Of a DNA stretch of 64,000 nt, positions 1 to 14,421 are shown piece after piece (position 1 is the stretch's first letter; every line of letters starts with the position of its first letter). A program made the translations under genes and the position numbers. The stretch comes from Leptospira interrogans (lineage in GTDB: Bacteria; Spirochaetota; Leptospiria; Leptospirales; Leptospiraceae). The notes under the pieces are model-generated. The model was not told where the DNA came from. It saw nothing but the letters and a program-made list of their open reading frames with translations, and did no database searches. The DNA lies in assembly GCF_900156205.1 (NCBI RefSeq), contig NZ_FTNA01000017.1:27377-91376 (forward strand), written 5' to 3'.

Positions 1-35
1 TTATTTTGAAAACTCGTATAGAATGAATGTTTAAT

Positions 36-113
36 AGAGTTGTTGAAAAAATTCATATTTACAAACGATTTTCCCCATTCGTTTTAATAAAAAAATTAAT
101 TTTTCAACAACCT
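36..113 (+). repeat. MITE-like repeat A, shortened copy
   Basis: This copy begins AGAGTTGTTGAAAAA and ends with TTAATTTTTCAACAACC, so the ends are inverted repeats. The centre is shorter and more diverged than in the ~103-bp copies at 25285, 27850 and 61551. No coding capacity is seen. Confidence 0.7.
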
Positions 114-190
114 TAATGTAAAAAAACTATTAGACGTAGTTTATTTTTAAAATTTAAGAAAATTCAATCTGTAAAGGTATATAAATAAAT

Positions 191-493
191 TTGAATTCGA
201 TTACAATTCAATTTCAGGCAACGGTTTGGATTTATCCGGGTAAAGGTGGATGGCATTTTTTGACCTTACCTATTAAGACTTCTAAAGAAGTTCGAACTAT
301 ATTGGATAAAATGCCTAGATCTTGGGGAATGGTTCCAGTTATAGCTCAAATTGGTGTTACAAATTGGAATACTTCTATCTTCCCCGAAAAAAATTCTATA
401 AAGTATGTTCTACCTTTAAAAGCAGATATTCGTAAAAAAGAAAAAATTACAGTAAATCAGAAAATTCGCGTTTCAATTACAATTCAATTTTGA
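191..493 (+). CDS. DUF1905 domain protein
   Basis: A 100-residue protein that looks like one complete DUF1905 domain: a beta-rich start (FQATVWIYPGKGGWHFLTLP), a central SIFP segment and the late PLKADIRKKEKI stretch typical of the family. The family has no firmly established biochemical role. No signal peptide or membrane segment is visible, so it is probably cytoplasmic. The start is TTG at 191, since no in-frame ATG precedes the domain; TTG starts are common here. It stands alone between two MITE-like repeats and may be monocistronic. Family assignment is fairly sure; function is unknown. Confidence 0.75.
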   Translation: MNSITIQFQATVWIYPGKGGWHFLTLPIKTSKEVRTILDKMPRSWGMVPVIAQIGVTNWNTSIFPEKNSIKYVLPLKADIRKKEKITVNQKIRVSITIQF

Positions 494-730
494 TTTTATT
501 CAGAATTATATAGTAGAAGCGCTTGGTATTTTGCGATAAAATTCGAATGCCTTTCTAAGGATCTAAATTGAGGAAAGTATTTTGTTAAAATTCCACTACG
601 CTTTAATCATTTTCGTATCAAGTCCTATCGAATTTTCGTTAAACGACATTTTGTGATGAACATTTTAAGTATTTGTTTTTTATGAATGAATAGTAAAGAA
701 ATTTGTCTGAAAATTCCTGTTATTATATAC

Positions 731-834
731 TAGAATTGTTGAAAAATTAATTCTCCATCTGTTTCTATTTTATGTAAATCGGCAATTGAAACAGTTTTGT
801 TAATCGTCACTATGGAATTTTTCAACAACTCTAC
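731..834 (-). repeat. MITE-like repeat A, full copy
   Basis: A full-length copy in the reverse orientation. It runs from TAGAATTGTTGAAAAATT to AATTTTTCAACAACTCTA with the characteristic interior (gaaacagttttgttaat). It lies in the 494-1071 spacer, where no other feature was recognised; a 64-codon minus-strand ORF at 848-1042 has no coding character. Confidence 0.8.
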
Positions 835-1071
835 TATATGAGATTAATTAGATAATTTTTATATAATAAATTTTTAACATATAATTTAGAAAATGTTTTA
901 ATTTTACAATGATGTAGTGATTACTATATTTGATTAAAGATTCAAAAATAATTGATTCTAAGATTTGATAGAAACTTTTTCGATTGAAGAATGTTTTAAG
1001 TTTTGTGTCTAATTGTGACTTTTCATTAAAATCTATTTTCAATTTGTTATATAATAATTATTTAAAAATTC

Positions 1072-2148
1072 TTATTCAAAAAATTTTTGACCAATAACGG
1101 AAAGAGGATTTACCATTGTTCCTTGAACTCTTAGACCCAAATGAAGATGTGGTCCGGTTGACATACCGGTAGAACCTACTTTGCCAATCAAATCTCCTTT
1201 TTTTATTTTATCGCCCACTTTCACGTTCAATTCGGATTGATGCATGTATAAAGAATAAACTTCCAAACCATGATCTATCACTGTAAAATTTCCTTCATAA
1301 TACATAGATCTGGATAAAACTACTGTTCCATCGTTGATTGCATAAATGGGGGTTCCTTGTGCTCCTTTAAAATCAACTCCGCCGTGCGGTTTACCTTTGG
1401 TTTTGTTATAAATCCGTCTTTTATAAAACGGACTTGTAAATTGTACTTCTGTTACTGGATAAACAAAGTCAGATGCGATTTGTAAATCTGTTTTAGAACG
1501 AAATGCTTCTGCTTTTGCTTTAGAGCAGTCTGCGATAAAATCCAAGGTTTCTTGAGGAAGTTCTTGGGACGTATATTTTTTGTCCATAATAAGAGAAGAA
1601 ACTTTTGTGACTGAAAAAGTGGTTTTATGGATGGGGATTTCGTATTCTTTATAATCGTTTTTTCTAAAAAGATTTTTATCATGTATTTCTAATATTCCAC
1701 TTTTCTTATTAAATTCTGGTGAAATCGGAATCCAGGCATAAAAAACTAATTCTTTTTTTGTGTAGGGAATTTCTTTTTTTTCCCAAAAAATTTTGATTCT
1801 ATCTAATTTAGAAAGAATTGTTTTTTCCGGAGTGAGTTTCAGGAATAACAATTCTCCTTGTGCAAATTTTCTGGTTTGGATCGAAAAAGAGAAAAGTGAC
1901 TCTTTTTTTCGTATGACTTCGAATTCAAGATTTACTCGTTTTTTCTTTTTTTCTTTTAATTCTTTTTTAGAATCGGAATGAGTTTCTTTTTTGATTTTTG
2001 ATTCTTCATTCTTTTTAAGAACTATATGAACCTCTTTCTTAGTTTTTGTTTCTTTGATTTTAACTTCTTCATCTTTAGGAAGTATAGTTTCAAAATTTAA
2101 GAATAGAATAGAAGTTATAAAATAAAAAATTTTAATGTGTTTTTCCAT
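1072..2148 (-). CDS. M23 family (LytM-type) peptidoglycan endopeptidase
   Basis: An exported zinc metallopeptidase of family M23, predicted to cut peptide crosslinks of peptidoglycan or to act as an activator of such enzymes. The C-terminal ~110 residues hold the LytM domain, with the first ligand pair in HGGVDF, a later YMHQSEL segment and the HLHLG motif near the end, so the metal-binding residues look intact. The N-terminal half is Lys/Glu-rich, with a charged low-complexity stretch after the signal peptide. I place the start at the ATG at 2148, which begins a hydrophobic signal sequence (MEKHIKIFYF); a TTG 10 codons upstream is possible. It is monocistronic, followed by repeat-rich DNA. 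Family is sure; the natural substrate bond is not. Confidence 0.85.
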   Translation of the reverse strand: MEKHIKIFYFITSILFLNFETILPKDEEVKIKETKTKKEVHIVLKKNEESKIKKETHSDSKKELKEKKKKRVNLEFEVIRKKESLFSFSIQTRKFAQGELLFLKLTPEKTILSKLDRIKIFWEKKEIPYTKKELVFYAWIPISPEFNKKSGILEIHDKNLFRKNDYKEYEIPIHKTTFSVTKVSSLIMDKKYTSQELPQETLDFIADCSKAKAEAFRSKTDLQIASDFVYPVTEVQFTSPFYKRRIYNKTKGKPHGGVDFKGAQGTPIYAINDGTVVLSRSMYYEGNFTVIDHGLEVYSLYMHQSELNVKVGDKIKKGDLIGKVGSTGMSTGPHLHLGLRVQGTMVNPLSVIGQKFFE

Positions 2149-2530
2149 TGTTCTTTTGAGAATATTTATATGGTCCAAATTTAAAATTCTTTTAAAAATA
2201 TTTATAAAATCTGAGAGTAAAAATTTTCCGATTGAATTTTTAACTTAACTGTTGTTTGGCGATGTTATCTGATTAAAAGTCGTTTTATAGGGTTTTTCTT
2301 AATAATTTTATAAAGTGTAATCAATTTGAGTTTAATTTATTATCGGTTCGGTTTTTAAAACGATTTATCATAAATTTTTATTAAAACCAAGACTAAATTT
2401 TAAAACGATTTCTTATATATAATAGAGTATTTTTAAATTTTTTCTTTTATCTGAAATCTCCTTAAAATTCAACACAAATCATCTTAGACATCTGATTTTC
2501 ATATAGCTGGTTATTTGTTATAATGTGAAT

Positions 2531-2740
2531 TCGGTATAACGCGAAAAGGATCGATACATTATGTTGCGACCGTAGGGGCAGCATTGAGTTCAATACTACG
2601 ATGCAACATGCGATAAATGGAATATTCTATTTACGATATTACTCCATGTTGTTTGGCAGATTGAAGCTGAAAATCCAGTCCAGCTGCCTGTGGCAAGTCG
2701 GATTCGCCTAATTTTCTTACACCGAATTTACGTTATTGTA
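2531..2740. repeat. Dispersed repeat C, diverged copy
   Basis: The block around 2555-2605 (TTGCGACCGTAGGGGCAGCA) matches, inverted, a segment near 19645-19695, and resembles the last bases of the window. The later part (ttcttacaccgaatttacgt) resembles 56905-56935. It has no open frame of note and looks like decayed dispersed repeat. Confidence 0.45.
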
Positions 2741-2784
2741 GAACAAAATTGGATACTCTGTTATAAATTCTGAGTAAAACTAAA

Positions 2785-3260
2785 GCGAAGTAGTTCCTAC
2801 AAATTACGTCTCATTTTGTAGTTTAACGTAAGTTTGGTGTAGGAAGGAGATTCGTTTTATAAAAACCTGATTTTTCCATAAAAAGTAAATGTAGGAACTC
2901 CCTGACTCGAATCGCAAAAAATGAATGTCTAAAAATTTGTAATGCGACTTAATCTGTGGGAACTTACAAATCTATATTTTAATATGAGTTCGGCGTGAGT
3001 AAAAATTTTCTGAAAGTATAAGTTCCTACAATTTTAAAATTTGTTCGTAAAATCGTGATTTGCGATAGTTCCTACATCATTTTACAGATAAAGCTAAATT
3101 TTGTAATAGTTCCCACGCTTGAATACGATAAATTCAAGTGTTATAAACTTCTATTTTATAGTAGTTCCCACATTTTAAATCTACAATGAATTCTGCTTCT
3201 TTCAATTTATCTTTCTGCGTATGTGGCTTGAAAAATCTATTTGTAAGAGTTCCTACATTT
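2785..3260. repeat. Cluster of GTAGGAACT-type short repeats
   Basis: At least eight copies of a short motif, GTRGGAACT or its complement AGTTCCYACA, occur here (near 2791, 2891, 2957, 3021, 3065, 3107, 3163 and 3248) in both orientations with irregular spacing. The same words occur inside MITE-like repeat B, so the cluster may be decayed B-type elements. This is most of the 1.15-kb spacer before the flagellar operon. Confidence 0.6.
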
Positions 3261-3283
3261 AAAGATTTTCTTTGAAAATTACC

Positions 3284-3310
3284 TAAGCAAATTTCTAATT
3301 TTACCGATTC
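3284..3310 (+). promoter_or_regulatory. Candidate sigma-28 (FliA) flagellar promoter
   Basis: TAAGCAAA, an 11-base spacer, then ACCGATTC resembles the enterobacterial FliA consensus TAAAGTTT-N11-GCCGATAA in both boxes and in spacing. It ends 25 bases before the flgN ATG and would transcribe flgN-flgK-flgL-fliW-csrA, which are late flagellar genes in other bacteria. Found by eye and not tested. Confidence 0.45.
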
Positions 3311-3335
3311 TTGTTAGCAGGATCGGATAAAACAA

Positions 3336-3863
3336 ATGAAACAAGAGGAATGGCTGGAGCAGCTTACGAAACTTTTTCAAGACGAGATTAATCTTTATTC
3401 AAACGTTTTGGAGCTGGAAATTCAAAAGTCGACCGCAATTGTTCAAGCTGATGGTAAGTCTCTTGAATCGATTACGAAAAAAACATATGAGCTACTCGTG
3501 ATGGCCTCTGAGATCGAAAGAGTTAGAATGAAGTCTATCGAAGAAGTGTATCGTTCTAAAAATTTTGATTTTCCCGAAACTGGTGCGCCAACGTTGTCCG
3601 ATTTCTTAAACCGTCTCGACAGAGATTCTAACTATCGATTAAAAGAGTTTGGTTCTTCTTTAAAATCGATTTTGCATCGACTAAAAGAAAAAATCAAATC
3701 CAACGAAAAACTGATTTTAACTCGCCAAGAAATTCTTTCCAAAACAATCGAAGCGATGAAAGAAAAAGCCATGGAATCCGAAATAAATACTTATGGCTCC
3801 GGAAAAAATCCAGAACGTAAACAAACCAAAAGACAATCTTTGATGCTAAATGCGTCAGCGTAA
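3336..3863 (+). CDS. flgN: FlgN-like flagellar export chaperone
   Basis: A 175-residue, mostly helical, charged protein directly upstream of flgK, which is where FlgN normally sits. FlgN binds the C-terminal helices of FlgK and FlgL in the cytoplasm and delivers them to the flagellar export gate. The helical pattern over residues 1-150 and the disordered basic tail (from about residue 150) fit FlgN, which is poorly conserved in sequence, so the call leans on context. It is the first gene of the operon, 32 bases before flgK and just after a sigma-28-like promoter. The ATG start is straightforward. An unrelated helical flagellar protein is the main alternative. Confidence 0.75.
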   Translation: MKQEEWLEQLTKLFQDEINLYSNVLELEIQKSTAIVQADGKSLESITKKTYELLVMASEIERVRMKSIEEVYRSKNFDFPETGAPTLSDFLNRLDRDSNYRLKEFGSSLKSILHRLKEKIKSNEKLILTRQEILSKTIEAMKEKAMESEINTYGSGKNPERKQTKRQSLMLNASA

Positions 3864-3895
3864 ATTAATCGAATCATTTGTTATAGGAGGCAGCC

Positions 3896-5806
3896 ATGGG
3901 TTCTACATTTTCAGGTCTTGAAATCGGAAAGCGGGGTTTAACCGCTCATCAGCAAGCGCTTCAAACTACAGGTCATAATATTTCTAATGCAGATAACAAA
4001 CATTATGCGAGACAAAGGGTTACGATGACGGCAATGGATCCATTATACGATCCTTCTTTGAATCGTGCCAACCTTCCAGGACAAATTGGTCAAGGAGTTG
4101 AAATTGCTTCTATCGAAAGAATCCGAGATAATTTTATTGACGATAGAATTATTGAAACTTCTGGAAATAAAGATTATTGGGCGGCTCGTAACGAGTATTT
4201 GTATCAATTGGAAACTGTTTTTAACGAGCCCAACGGTACTACTCTTAGAACTTTGATGGATAAATTTTGGTCTTCTTGGGAAGATTTGGCGAACTATCCC
4301 GAAGATAACGCACATCGTTCTGTTGTTTTAGAAAAAGCAAATGGGCTCGGAAGTAGAACTGAAGACGTTTATCGTAAACTCGCACAACTCAGAGATCAAG
4401 CGAACCGTGAAATTGAAACAAAAACGTATCATTTAAATACAATTGCGGAAAACATTCGTACTTTAAATGAAAGGATCGGAAAATCGGAAGCGTTAGGCGA
4501 TAGACCAAACGATCTTTACGATAAACGAGACGCACTTTTACAAGAACTTTCTTCTTTGGTGGACGTTACAATTGGTCGTTCCGATGAGGATGAGCTGATG
4601 GTTTTTATCGGTCAGCAAATTCTAGTTCAAGGAAATAAAGCGAATAAAATTGATATTATAGGAAACCCTTCTAAAGATGGACTCTTGGATTTATTTTGGT
4701 CCGCGACTGGAGATCCTGTTCTTTTGAGAAAAGGAAGATTGCAAGGTTTGATCGAAGTAAGAGACAAGGTCATCCGAGAGAAAATCGATCAAGTAGACGC
4801 ACTTTCCATAAATGTAATGGATGCGGTAAACGAAATTCACAAAGACGGTTTTGGAATTAACGGAAATACAAATCAATCTTTCTTTAATATTCGTTCTTTA
4901 TCGATCAATACATTTGGAGAATATGATTCCAACGGAGATGGTCAAAACGACGTTACTGCAATTTTTAGAGTAACTGGAAGGAATACTGTAGATCCGGATC
5001 GCCCCATCGGAATAAACGGAACGATCACTTTTCATCAATCGGATGCAAAAGAATCTCCCATCTTAATTCCGTATTCTTCTAACGATACGTTAAACGGAAT
5101 CATTAAGAAGATCAATGCTTCTCGTTCTGGTGTTGTGGCTTATATGAACCATGACAATCAACTAGCACTAAAAGCTACAGTTGCTGACGATCATCCAAAT
5201 AAAAATTTTATTCTAAGACATATCGAAGATTCGGGAGATCTTCTTGTGGGAATGACCGGAATCCTAATGGCTTCAGGACCTTCCGGTGCATATGACTACA
5301 GACGTCTTGGAGAAATTAATAAGTTACAAGTTCGTTCGGAAGATGTTACGTTAACTCCTCATTTCCATCCTGCTTCTCACTTTAGAGTTGCTGACTCAAT
5401 TGCGAATAACGTTTCAAATATAGCGGCCGCTCGAGGTAAGGACGTAGGAGGAACGGGAGATTATAATTCACCCGGAGGCCATAAGGACGGAAGAAACGCT
5501 CTCATGGTTGCGTCTGCTCTGAGAAACAGTCCGGTTATGGTGGATTATTCTAAAACGACCGACGACTTTTATAACACTTTGATTTCTAAATTGGGAACCG
5601 AAGCGAGGGAAGCAAAACAGGAATTTGGAATTCAAAACGATCTTATGACCGAACTAGAAAACATGAGACAATCTGTCATGGGAGTCAACCTGGACGAAGA
5701 AATGGCCAACATGGTTCAGTTTCAACATGCTTATAACGCGTCCGCAAAGATGATCAATACTATGAACGAAATTCTAGATACGATCATCAATCGATTAGGT
5801 GTTTGA
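3896..5806 (+). CDS. flgK: Flagellar hook-associated protein 1 FlgK
   Basis: The first hook-filament junction protein, assembled at the hook tip; in Leptospira this is inside the periplasm because the flagella are periplasmic. The N-terminal ~40 residues carry the rod/hook signature ([20 protein letters not shown]), and the C-terminus has the matching coiled-coil segment ([20 protein letters not shown]). The protein has 636 residues, longer than the enteric protein; the extra length lies in the middle domain. A strong Shine-Dalgarno (AGGAGG) precedes the ATG at 3896. No signal peptide is seen, as expected for a type III flagellar export substrate. It lies between its likely chaperone flgN and flgL. 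Confidence 0.96.
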   Translation: MGSTFSGLEIGKRGLTAHQQALQTTGHNISNADNKHYARQRVTMTAMDPLYDPSLNRANLPGQIGQGVEIASIERIRDNFIDDRIIETSGNKDYWAARNEYLYQLETVFNEPNGTTLRTLMDKFWSSWEDLANYPEDNAHRSVVLEKANGLGSRTEDVYRKLAQLRDQANREIETKTYHLNTIAENIRTLNERIGKSEALGDRPNDLYDKRDALLQELSSLVDVTIGRSDEDELMVFIGQQILVQGNKANKIDIIGNPSKDGLLDLFWSATGDPVLLRKGRLQGLIEVRDKVIREKIDQVDALSINVMDAVNEIHKDGFGINGNTNQSFFNIRSLSINTFGEYDSNGDGQNDVTAIFRVTGRNTVDPDRPIGINGTITFHQSDAKESPILIPYSSNDTLNGIIKKINASRSGVVAYMNHDNQLALKATVADDHPNKNFILRHIEDSGDLLVGMTGILMASGPSGAYDYRRLGEINKLQVRSEDVTLTPHFHPASHFRVADSIANNVSNIAAARGKDVGGTGDYNSPGGHKDGRNALMVASALRNSPVMVDYSKTTDDFYNTLISKLGTEAREAKQEFGIQNDLMTELENMRQSVMGVNLDEEMANMVQFQHAYNASAKMINTMNEILDTIINRLGV

Positions 5807-5842
5807 TCTTGCGGTGATACAGACGAGTAAGGAGAGAATTTT

Positions 5843-7111
<1,269 letters not shown>

Positions 7112-7136
7112 AACACAATCCGGGAAGTAAATTTCT

Positions 7137-7859
<723 letters not shown>

Positions 7860-8086
7860 CTGTTTCGTGAAAGTTATCTATATCTAAATATTGCATTCAA
7901 ACATAAGAATGTGTTTCAAAACTGGAAGTTCTTGTAGTTTGATTTCTGATAAGTACAATTAAGATTTAAAACACGTTATAAAAATTGGAAAATTTTTTAT
8001 AGAGGTTCTTAATAGTCATTCATTCTAAATGAACTGGTAAGTTTTAATTTAAAAATATTCTAATTTATTATTTAAGATTGTATTTT

Positions 8087-8887
<801 letters not shown>

Positions 8888-8942
8888 AATTTTTAAGATC
8901 ACATTTTGGGACTTAAAATAAATATAATATACTTTTCGAAAG

Positions 8943-9027
8943 GTTAATTCTCAATTTTGTTTCTCTTTTTTGAAACGGTCGATTGAAGCAGTTTTTTAAT
9001 TGCCTCTATGAAATTTATCAACAACTA
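8943..9027 (-). repeat. MITE-like repeat A, degenerate copy
   Basis: A decayed reverse-orientation copy recognisable by gaaacggtcgattgaagcag in the middle and by a damaged right end (aaatttatcaacaact). The left terminal repeat is largely lost. Confidence 0.5.
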
Positions 9028-9176
9028 AAATGCGTTCATTTGCAAAGTATTACTTTTTGATTGTATCTTTGAGTGAAGTTCATATTATTTTTAAGCTATT
9101 TTTTGTTATTTTATTTTTATAGAAAACATAGTTTAAAAAATTTTATTGGATTAAAAATTTACTTTATAAAGGTTTT

Positions 9177-9683
<507 letters not shown>

Positions 9684-9943
9684 AAGAAGATTTTATAAAA
9701 GTTGTTTTGTAGTTTTTGTGTAAATCTTTAATTTACGATTTTAGAGTAATCATGTATTTTATAAAATTGTAATTTTTTATAAAACAATTGACTGGAGGGA
9801 TTACTGCGTTTTTTGAAATAATTTTTAAAAACCAATTGTAGTTTGATAACTTCTTTTTTCATTTGTAAGGTTTGTTACAAATCTAGATTTACAGTTAAAT
9901 TTTACTACTCGGACATATAAAATATTACCAAGTCATTAACGGC

Positions 9944-9972
9944 CGAATTTGCGAAAGAATGCCGCAAATTCG
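9944..9972. other. Perfect 10-bp stem-loop in long spacer
   Basis: CGAATTTGCG, a nine-base loop, then CGCAAATTCG form a perfect inverted repeat. No T-run follows on either strand, so it is not an obvious terminator. It lies in the ~1-kb spacer 9684-10677, which otherwise holds one MITE-like copy and a terminator-like hairpin. Confidence 0.5.
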
Positions 9973-10152
9973 ATATTTACGGCATTTTAGATCAGGACCA
10001 AAACATTCAAATTTTTGAAACAGTCTAACTCAAGTATTCTATTTATGCGTTCGAGTAGTGAGAATTTGGTACGTATGTAGAATGTAAATATCAAGTCTAT
10101 TAGATAATTACTCCATAATATTTTAGATCGTTTTAGGATAAATTATAAAGAA

Positions 10153-10254
10153 TAGAGTTGTTGAAAAATTAATTTTTGATCTGTTTTCGTTGTATTGAAA
10201 CGGACAATTGAAGCAATTTTACAAATCTTCACTATAGAATTTTTCAACAACCTT
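10153..10254 (-). repeat. MITE-like repeat A, full copy
   Basis: A reverse-orientation copy from TAGAGTTGTTGAAAAATT to ATTTTTCAACAACCTTA, with interior gaaacggacaattgaagcaa matching the other copies. Confidence 0.8.
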
Positions 10255-10414
10255 AATATATTTAAAAAATTCTTAATGGTTTTTTAAAAAATAAAATTTA
10301 TATAGAATAAATTTTTATTAAATGAGAGCCAAGAATATCGATTTTATACAGGAATTTAATAAGACCATTACTATATTCTGAAAATATAAAGTATCTTTTG
10401 AACCTGGTAAATTT

Positions 10415-10448
10415 AAAAAATGGAGCGGCTTTGTCAAAAAGCCACTCC
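10415..10448 (-). terminator. Rho-independent terminator for the kef operon
   Basis: Read on the minus strand, GGAGTGGCTTT, a five-base loop and AAAGCCGCTCC pair with one mismatch and are followed directly by ATTTTTT. It lies about 230 bases past the end of the Kef-type antiporter gene and points the right way to end that transcript. Confidence 0.7.
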
Positions 10449-10677
10449 GAAGAGAATAGTGAAGAGAATTAGATTCTTTTGTTTTAAACTCAGTAGAAAG
10501 TTCAAAACGAAAAGTCTCCAATTGAACATGTTTATCAAAACTAATCTAAAATATAAAGAAAAACAAATTATAATTTTATATTTTTCGCCAAATCGCTGTT
10601 ATAAATTTAAAATAATTTATTGAATAGCGTATACGGAATAAATATTTTTTTGTCAAATTGGAAATTTTAGAAACGAA

Positions 10678-12474
<1,797 letters not shown>

Positions 12475-12484
12475 TCTTTTTAAT

Positions 12485-13249
12485 TTAACGATCTGAAAAT
12501 AACTTCATAAAAGAAATTGTGAAAGAGTGTGCGTCTCCTGGCCAACGAGAAGAAACATAATTTCCGTCCGTAATTGCGTGACCTCTTTTTAATTTTTTAT
12601 GATTATCTCTGAAGATTGGTTTTGGGCCAAAGTGAAAATCTTTTGGATCTTTTAAAGCCGATCTTACTTCTTCTTCAACGGTTTGAGGATAAGTTCTATA
12701 GTAACTTCCCAACCAAAGTCTAGTAAGATTCCAAGCCGCCATTTCTTGAGATTTTAAAAGAGCCGTAGTTTTTTTTCCGTAAAGAATGGAGCGGTCGGTT
12801 CCTGGTAATTTACTACGAGCCGCTAAAACGACACCGTGACAAATTGCTCCGACAGGTTTACCTGTAGCAAAAAATGAGCCTACAAATTTTTGTAATTCTT
12901 CTGATTCTAAGTATTCTTTCATTCCTGGAGCGTGCCCACCCGGAAGGATGAGTCCTGCAAAATTCTCCGCTTTTAAATCTTTATAAGAGATTGGACTTTG
13001 AAAGTTCGGATCCGAGATCATTTCGTTGTAAGCAGTTCTGGCTTTTTTATGAGCAATTAAAATTGGTTTCCAAATTCCAAGACCTTTCCCGGTAAGCATT
13101 CTAAAATCAGCAGATCCGGGTCTACCGTTTGGAGTTGCAAAAAATACTTCATAACCATTTTCCTTTAATATTTTCCAGGGGATTGAAGTTTCGGAAGGAT
13201 CAAAATCGACCGAAGGTAAAGGAATTAAAACTTTATAAGTAGAGATCAT
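12485..13249 (-). CDS. DJ-1/PfpI family protein (class I amidotransferase-like)
   Basis: A cytoplasmic protein of the DJ-1/ThiJ/PfpI superfamily, 254 residues. The nucleophile elbow AICHG gives Cys137-His138, and an acidic residue early in the chain (Glu20 in DPSET) sits where the family's conserved Glu is found. Members include glyoxalase III, chaperone and deglycase-type enzymes, so the exact reaction is open. It lies immediately upstream of a Kef-type antiporter. Kef channels elsewhere respond to methylglyoxal stress, so a glyoxalase-like role is a reasonable inference. A C-terminal segment (~residues 195-254) is longer than in minimal PfpI proteins. Confidence 0.85.
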   Translation of the reverse strand: MISTYKVLIPLPSVDFDPSETSIPWKILKENGYEVFFATPNGRPGSADFRMLTGKGLGIWKPILIAHKKARTAYNEMISDPNFQSPISYKDLKAENFAGLILPGGHAPGMKEYLESEELQKFVGSFFATGKPVGAICHGVVLAARSKLPGTDRSILYGKKTTALLKSQEMAAWNLTRLWLGSYYRTYPQTVEEEVRSALKDPKDFHFGPKPIFRDNHKKLKRGHAITDGNYVSSRWPGDAHSFTISFMKLFSDR

Positions 13250-13651
13250 GGTATCGATTCTAATTTTTGTTTTAAAAAATCAAGATCTTAAAAAAAAGAA
13301 CTCAATATATACCAGTACAGTTTTTTTATAAAGGTTAAATCTTTTTAAGACGATTCGATTCCAGGTCTTCATTTAGGTCAAATTATTGGTAAAAATGATC
13401 GACTATGGAAATTAATTTTAAAAAAACACAACAACTTGATCTGGTTAGTATCATAAAAGCGAAGCGCTGAGTAATCCTTTGTGCAGAAACTTTACGATGT
13501 TGAAATTGTTTTGTAAAAACTCTAATAGGAATTTCTTAAATTAGAATCATAGAAAAGTTTTACTCAATCTAATACTAAAAACAGAGCCGCAAAAATTGTT
13601 GAGCGAATATTTACAGATAAATGTATACAAATATGTTTATATATCCTACAT

Positions 13652-13752
13652 TAGAGTTTTTGAAAAGTTCCATAATAAAATTAGCAAAAGTGATTTAAGT
13701 CCGTTTCAATGTAAAAAAAATAGATGGGGAATTAATTTTTTAACAACCTCTA
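13652..13752 (+). repeat. MITE-like repeat A, diverged copy
   Basis: A forward copy starting TTAGAGTTTTTGAAAAGTTC and ending GGGGAATTAATTTTTTAACA, with an altered interior. It lies in the 13250-13900 spacer, in which only this repeat and the promoter region below were recognised. Confidence 0.65.
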
Positions 13753-13848
13753 ATTTTAATAAAAAGTAATTCTAAAATTTAAAAAATGCGAAAATTCATA
13801 CATAATTTTAGAAATAAAACTGAAATTTAAAAGCAGTAAAAATTTTTA

Positions 13849-13877
13849 TTGACTAAAATTTGAAATCTATATTTTAT
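13849..13877 (+). promoter_or_regulatory. Candidate sigma-70 promoter for gpx-ohrR
   Basis: TTGACT, then a 17-base spacer, then TTTTAT resembles a -35/-10 pair. It ends 35 bases before the glutathione peroxidase ATG and just upstream of a palindrome. The -10 box is weak. Confidence 0.4.
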
Positions 13878-13882
13878 AAAAT

Positions 13883-13900
13883 TAAATTGTGCACAATTAA
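13883..13900 (+). promoter_or_regulatory. Candidate OhrR/MarR operator palindrome
   Basis: AATTGTGCACAATT (13885-13898) is a perfect 14-base palindrome. It lies between the promoter-like boxes and the Shine-Dalgarno of the peroxidase gene, where a bound repressor would block transcription. The ohrR-like gene of the same operon is the natural candidate to bind it; this is inference from position and MarR-family site geometry. Confidence 0.5.
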
Positions 13901-13912
13901 TTGAGGTTCGAT

Positions 13913-14398
13913 ATGAACGATACATTATATGATTTAACAGCAACTTTAAATAACGGAAAAGAGCAAAAATTAGAGAATTATAAAGGAAAAGTACTCTTAA
14001 TCGTAAATACCGCTAGCGAATGCGCTTTTACACCACAATATGCAGGTTTACAAAATTTATATAGTAAGTATAAAACTGAGGGGTTGGAAATTTTAGGTTT
14101 TCCGTGTGATCAGTTCAAACATCAGGAGCCTGGTTCTGATGAAACGATCAAAAACTTTTGTCAAAAGAATTACGGAGTAGAATTTCCTATTTTTAAAAAA
14201 ATAGAAGTAAATGGAGATAACGCTCATCCAGTATTTCGGTTTTTGAGAAACAAGGCTTCTGGTTTTTTTGGAAATTCGATCAAATGGAACTTTACTAAAT
14301 TTTTAGTGGATAAACAAGGAAACGTAATAAAACGTTACTCCCCCATTACAACTCCAGAAAACATCGAGAAAGAAATCCAAAATCTTTTAAAACGGTAA
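13913..14398 (+). CDS. Glutathione peroxidase family (thioredoxin-type thiol peroxidase)
   Basis: Reduces hydroperoxides in the cytoplasm. Counting from the ATG at 13913 (161 residues), the peroxidatic site is Cys37 in ASECAFTPQY, with Gln67 (FPCDQF) and Trp125-Asn126 (KWNFTKFL) completing the GPx tetrad. Cys83 (NFCQKNYG) sits where two-cysteine, thioredoxin-dependent members have the resolving Cys, so thioredoxin is the likelier reductant than glutathione. There is no selenocysteine. GAGG at 13903-13906, six bases before the ATG, fixes this start over a TTG at 13901. An OhrR-like regulator follows 23 bases downstream. Confidence 0.92.
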   Translation: MNDTLYDLTATLNNGKEQKLENYKGKVLLIVNTASECAFTPQYAGLQNLYSKYKTEGLEILGFPCDQFKHQEPGSDETIKNFCQKNYGVEFPIFKKIEVNGDNAHPVFRFLRNKASGFFGNSIKWNFTKFLVDKQGNVIKRYSPITTPENIEKEIQNLLKR

Positions 14399-14421
14399 AA
14401 ATAAAACCAACTTCTTTAAAA

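Noticed and set aside
848..1042. A 64-codon minus-strand ORF next to a MITE-like repeat
   Set aside because: Very AT-rich, Ile/Lys/Asn-dominated translation with no motif or good ribosome-binding site; chance ORF.
2531..3260. A CRISPR array, because of repeated short words
   Set aside because: Repeats are short, in both orientations and irregularly spaced, with no cas genes.
9944..9972. A terminator at the perfect stem-loop
   Set aside because: No T-run follows on either strand and no gene ends nearby.
10420..10623. Opposed small ORFs around 10318-10623
   Set aside because: They cover the terminator hairpin and AT-rich spacer; the translations look random.
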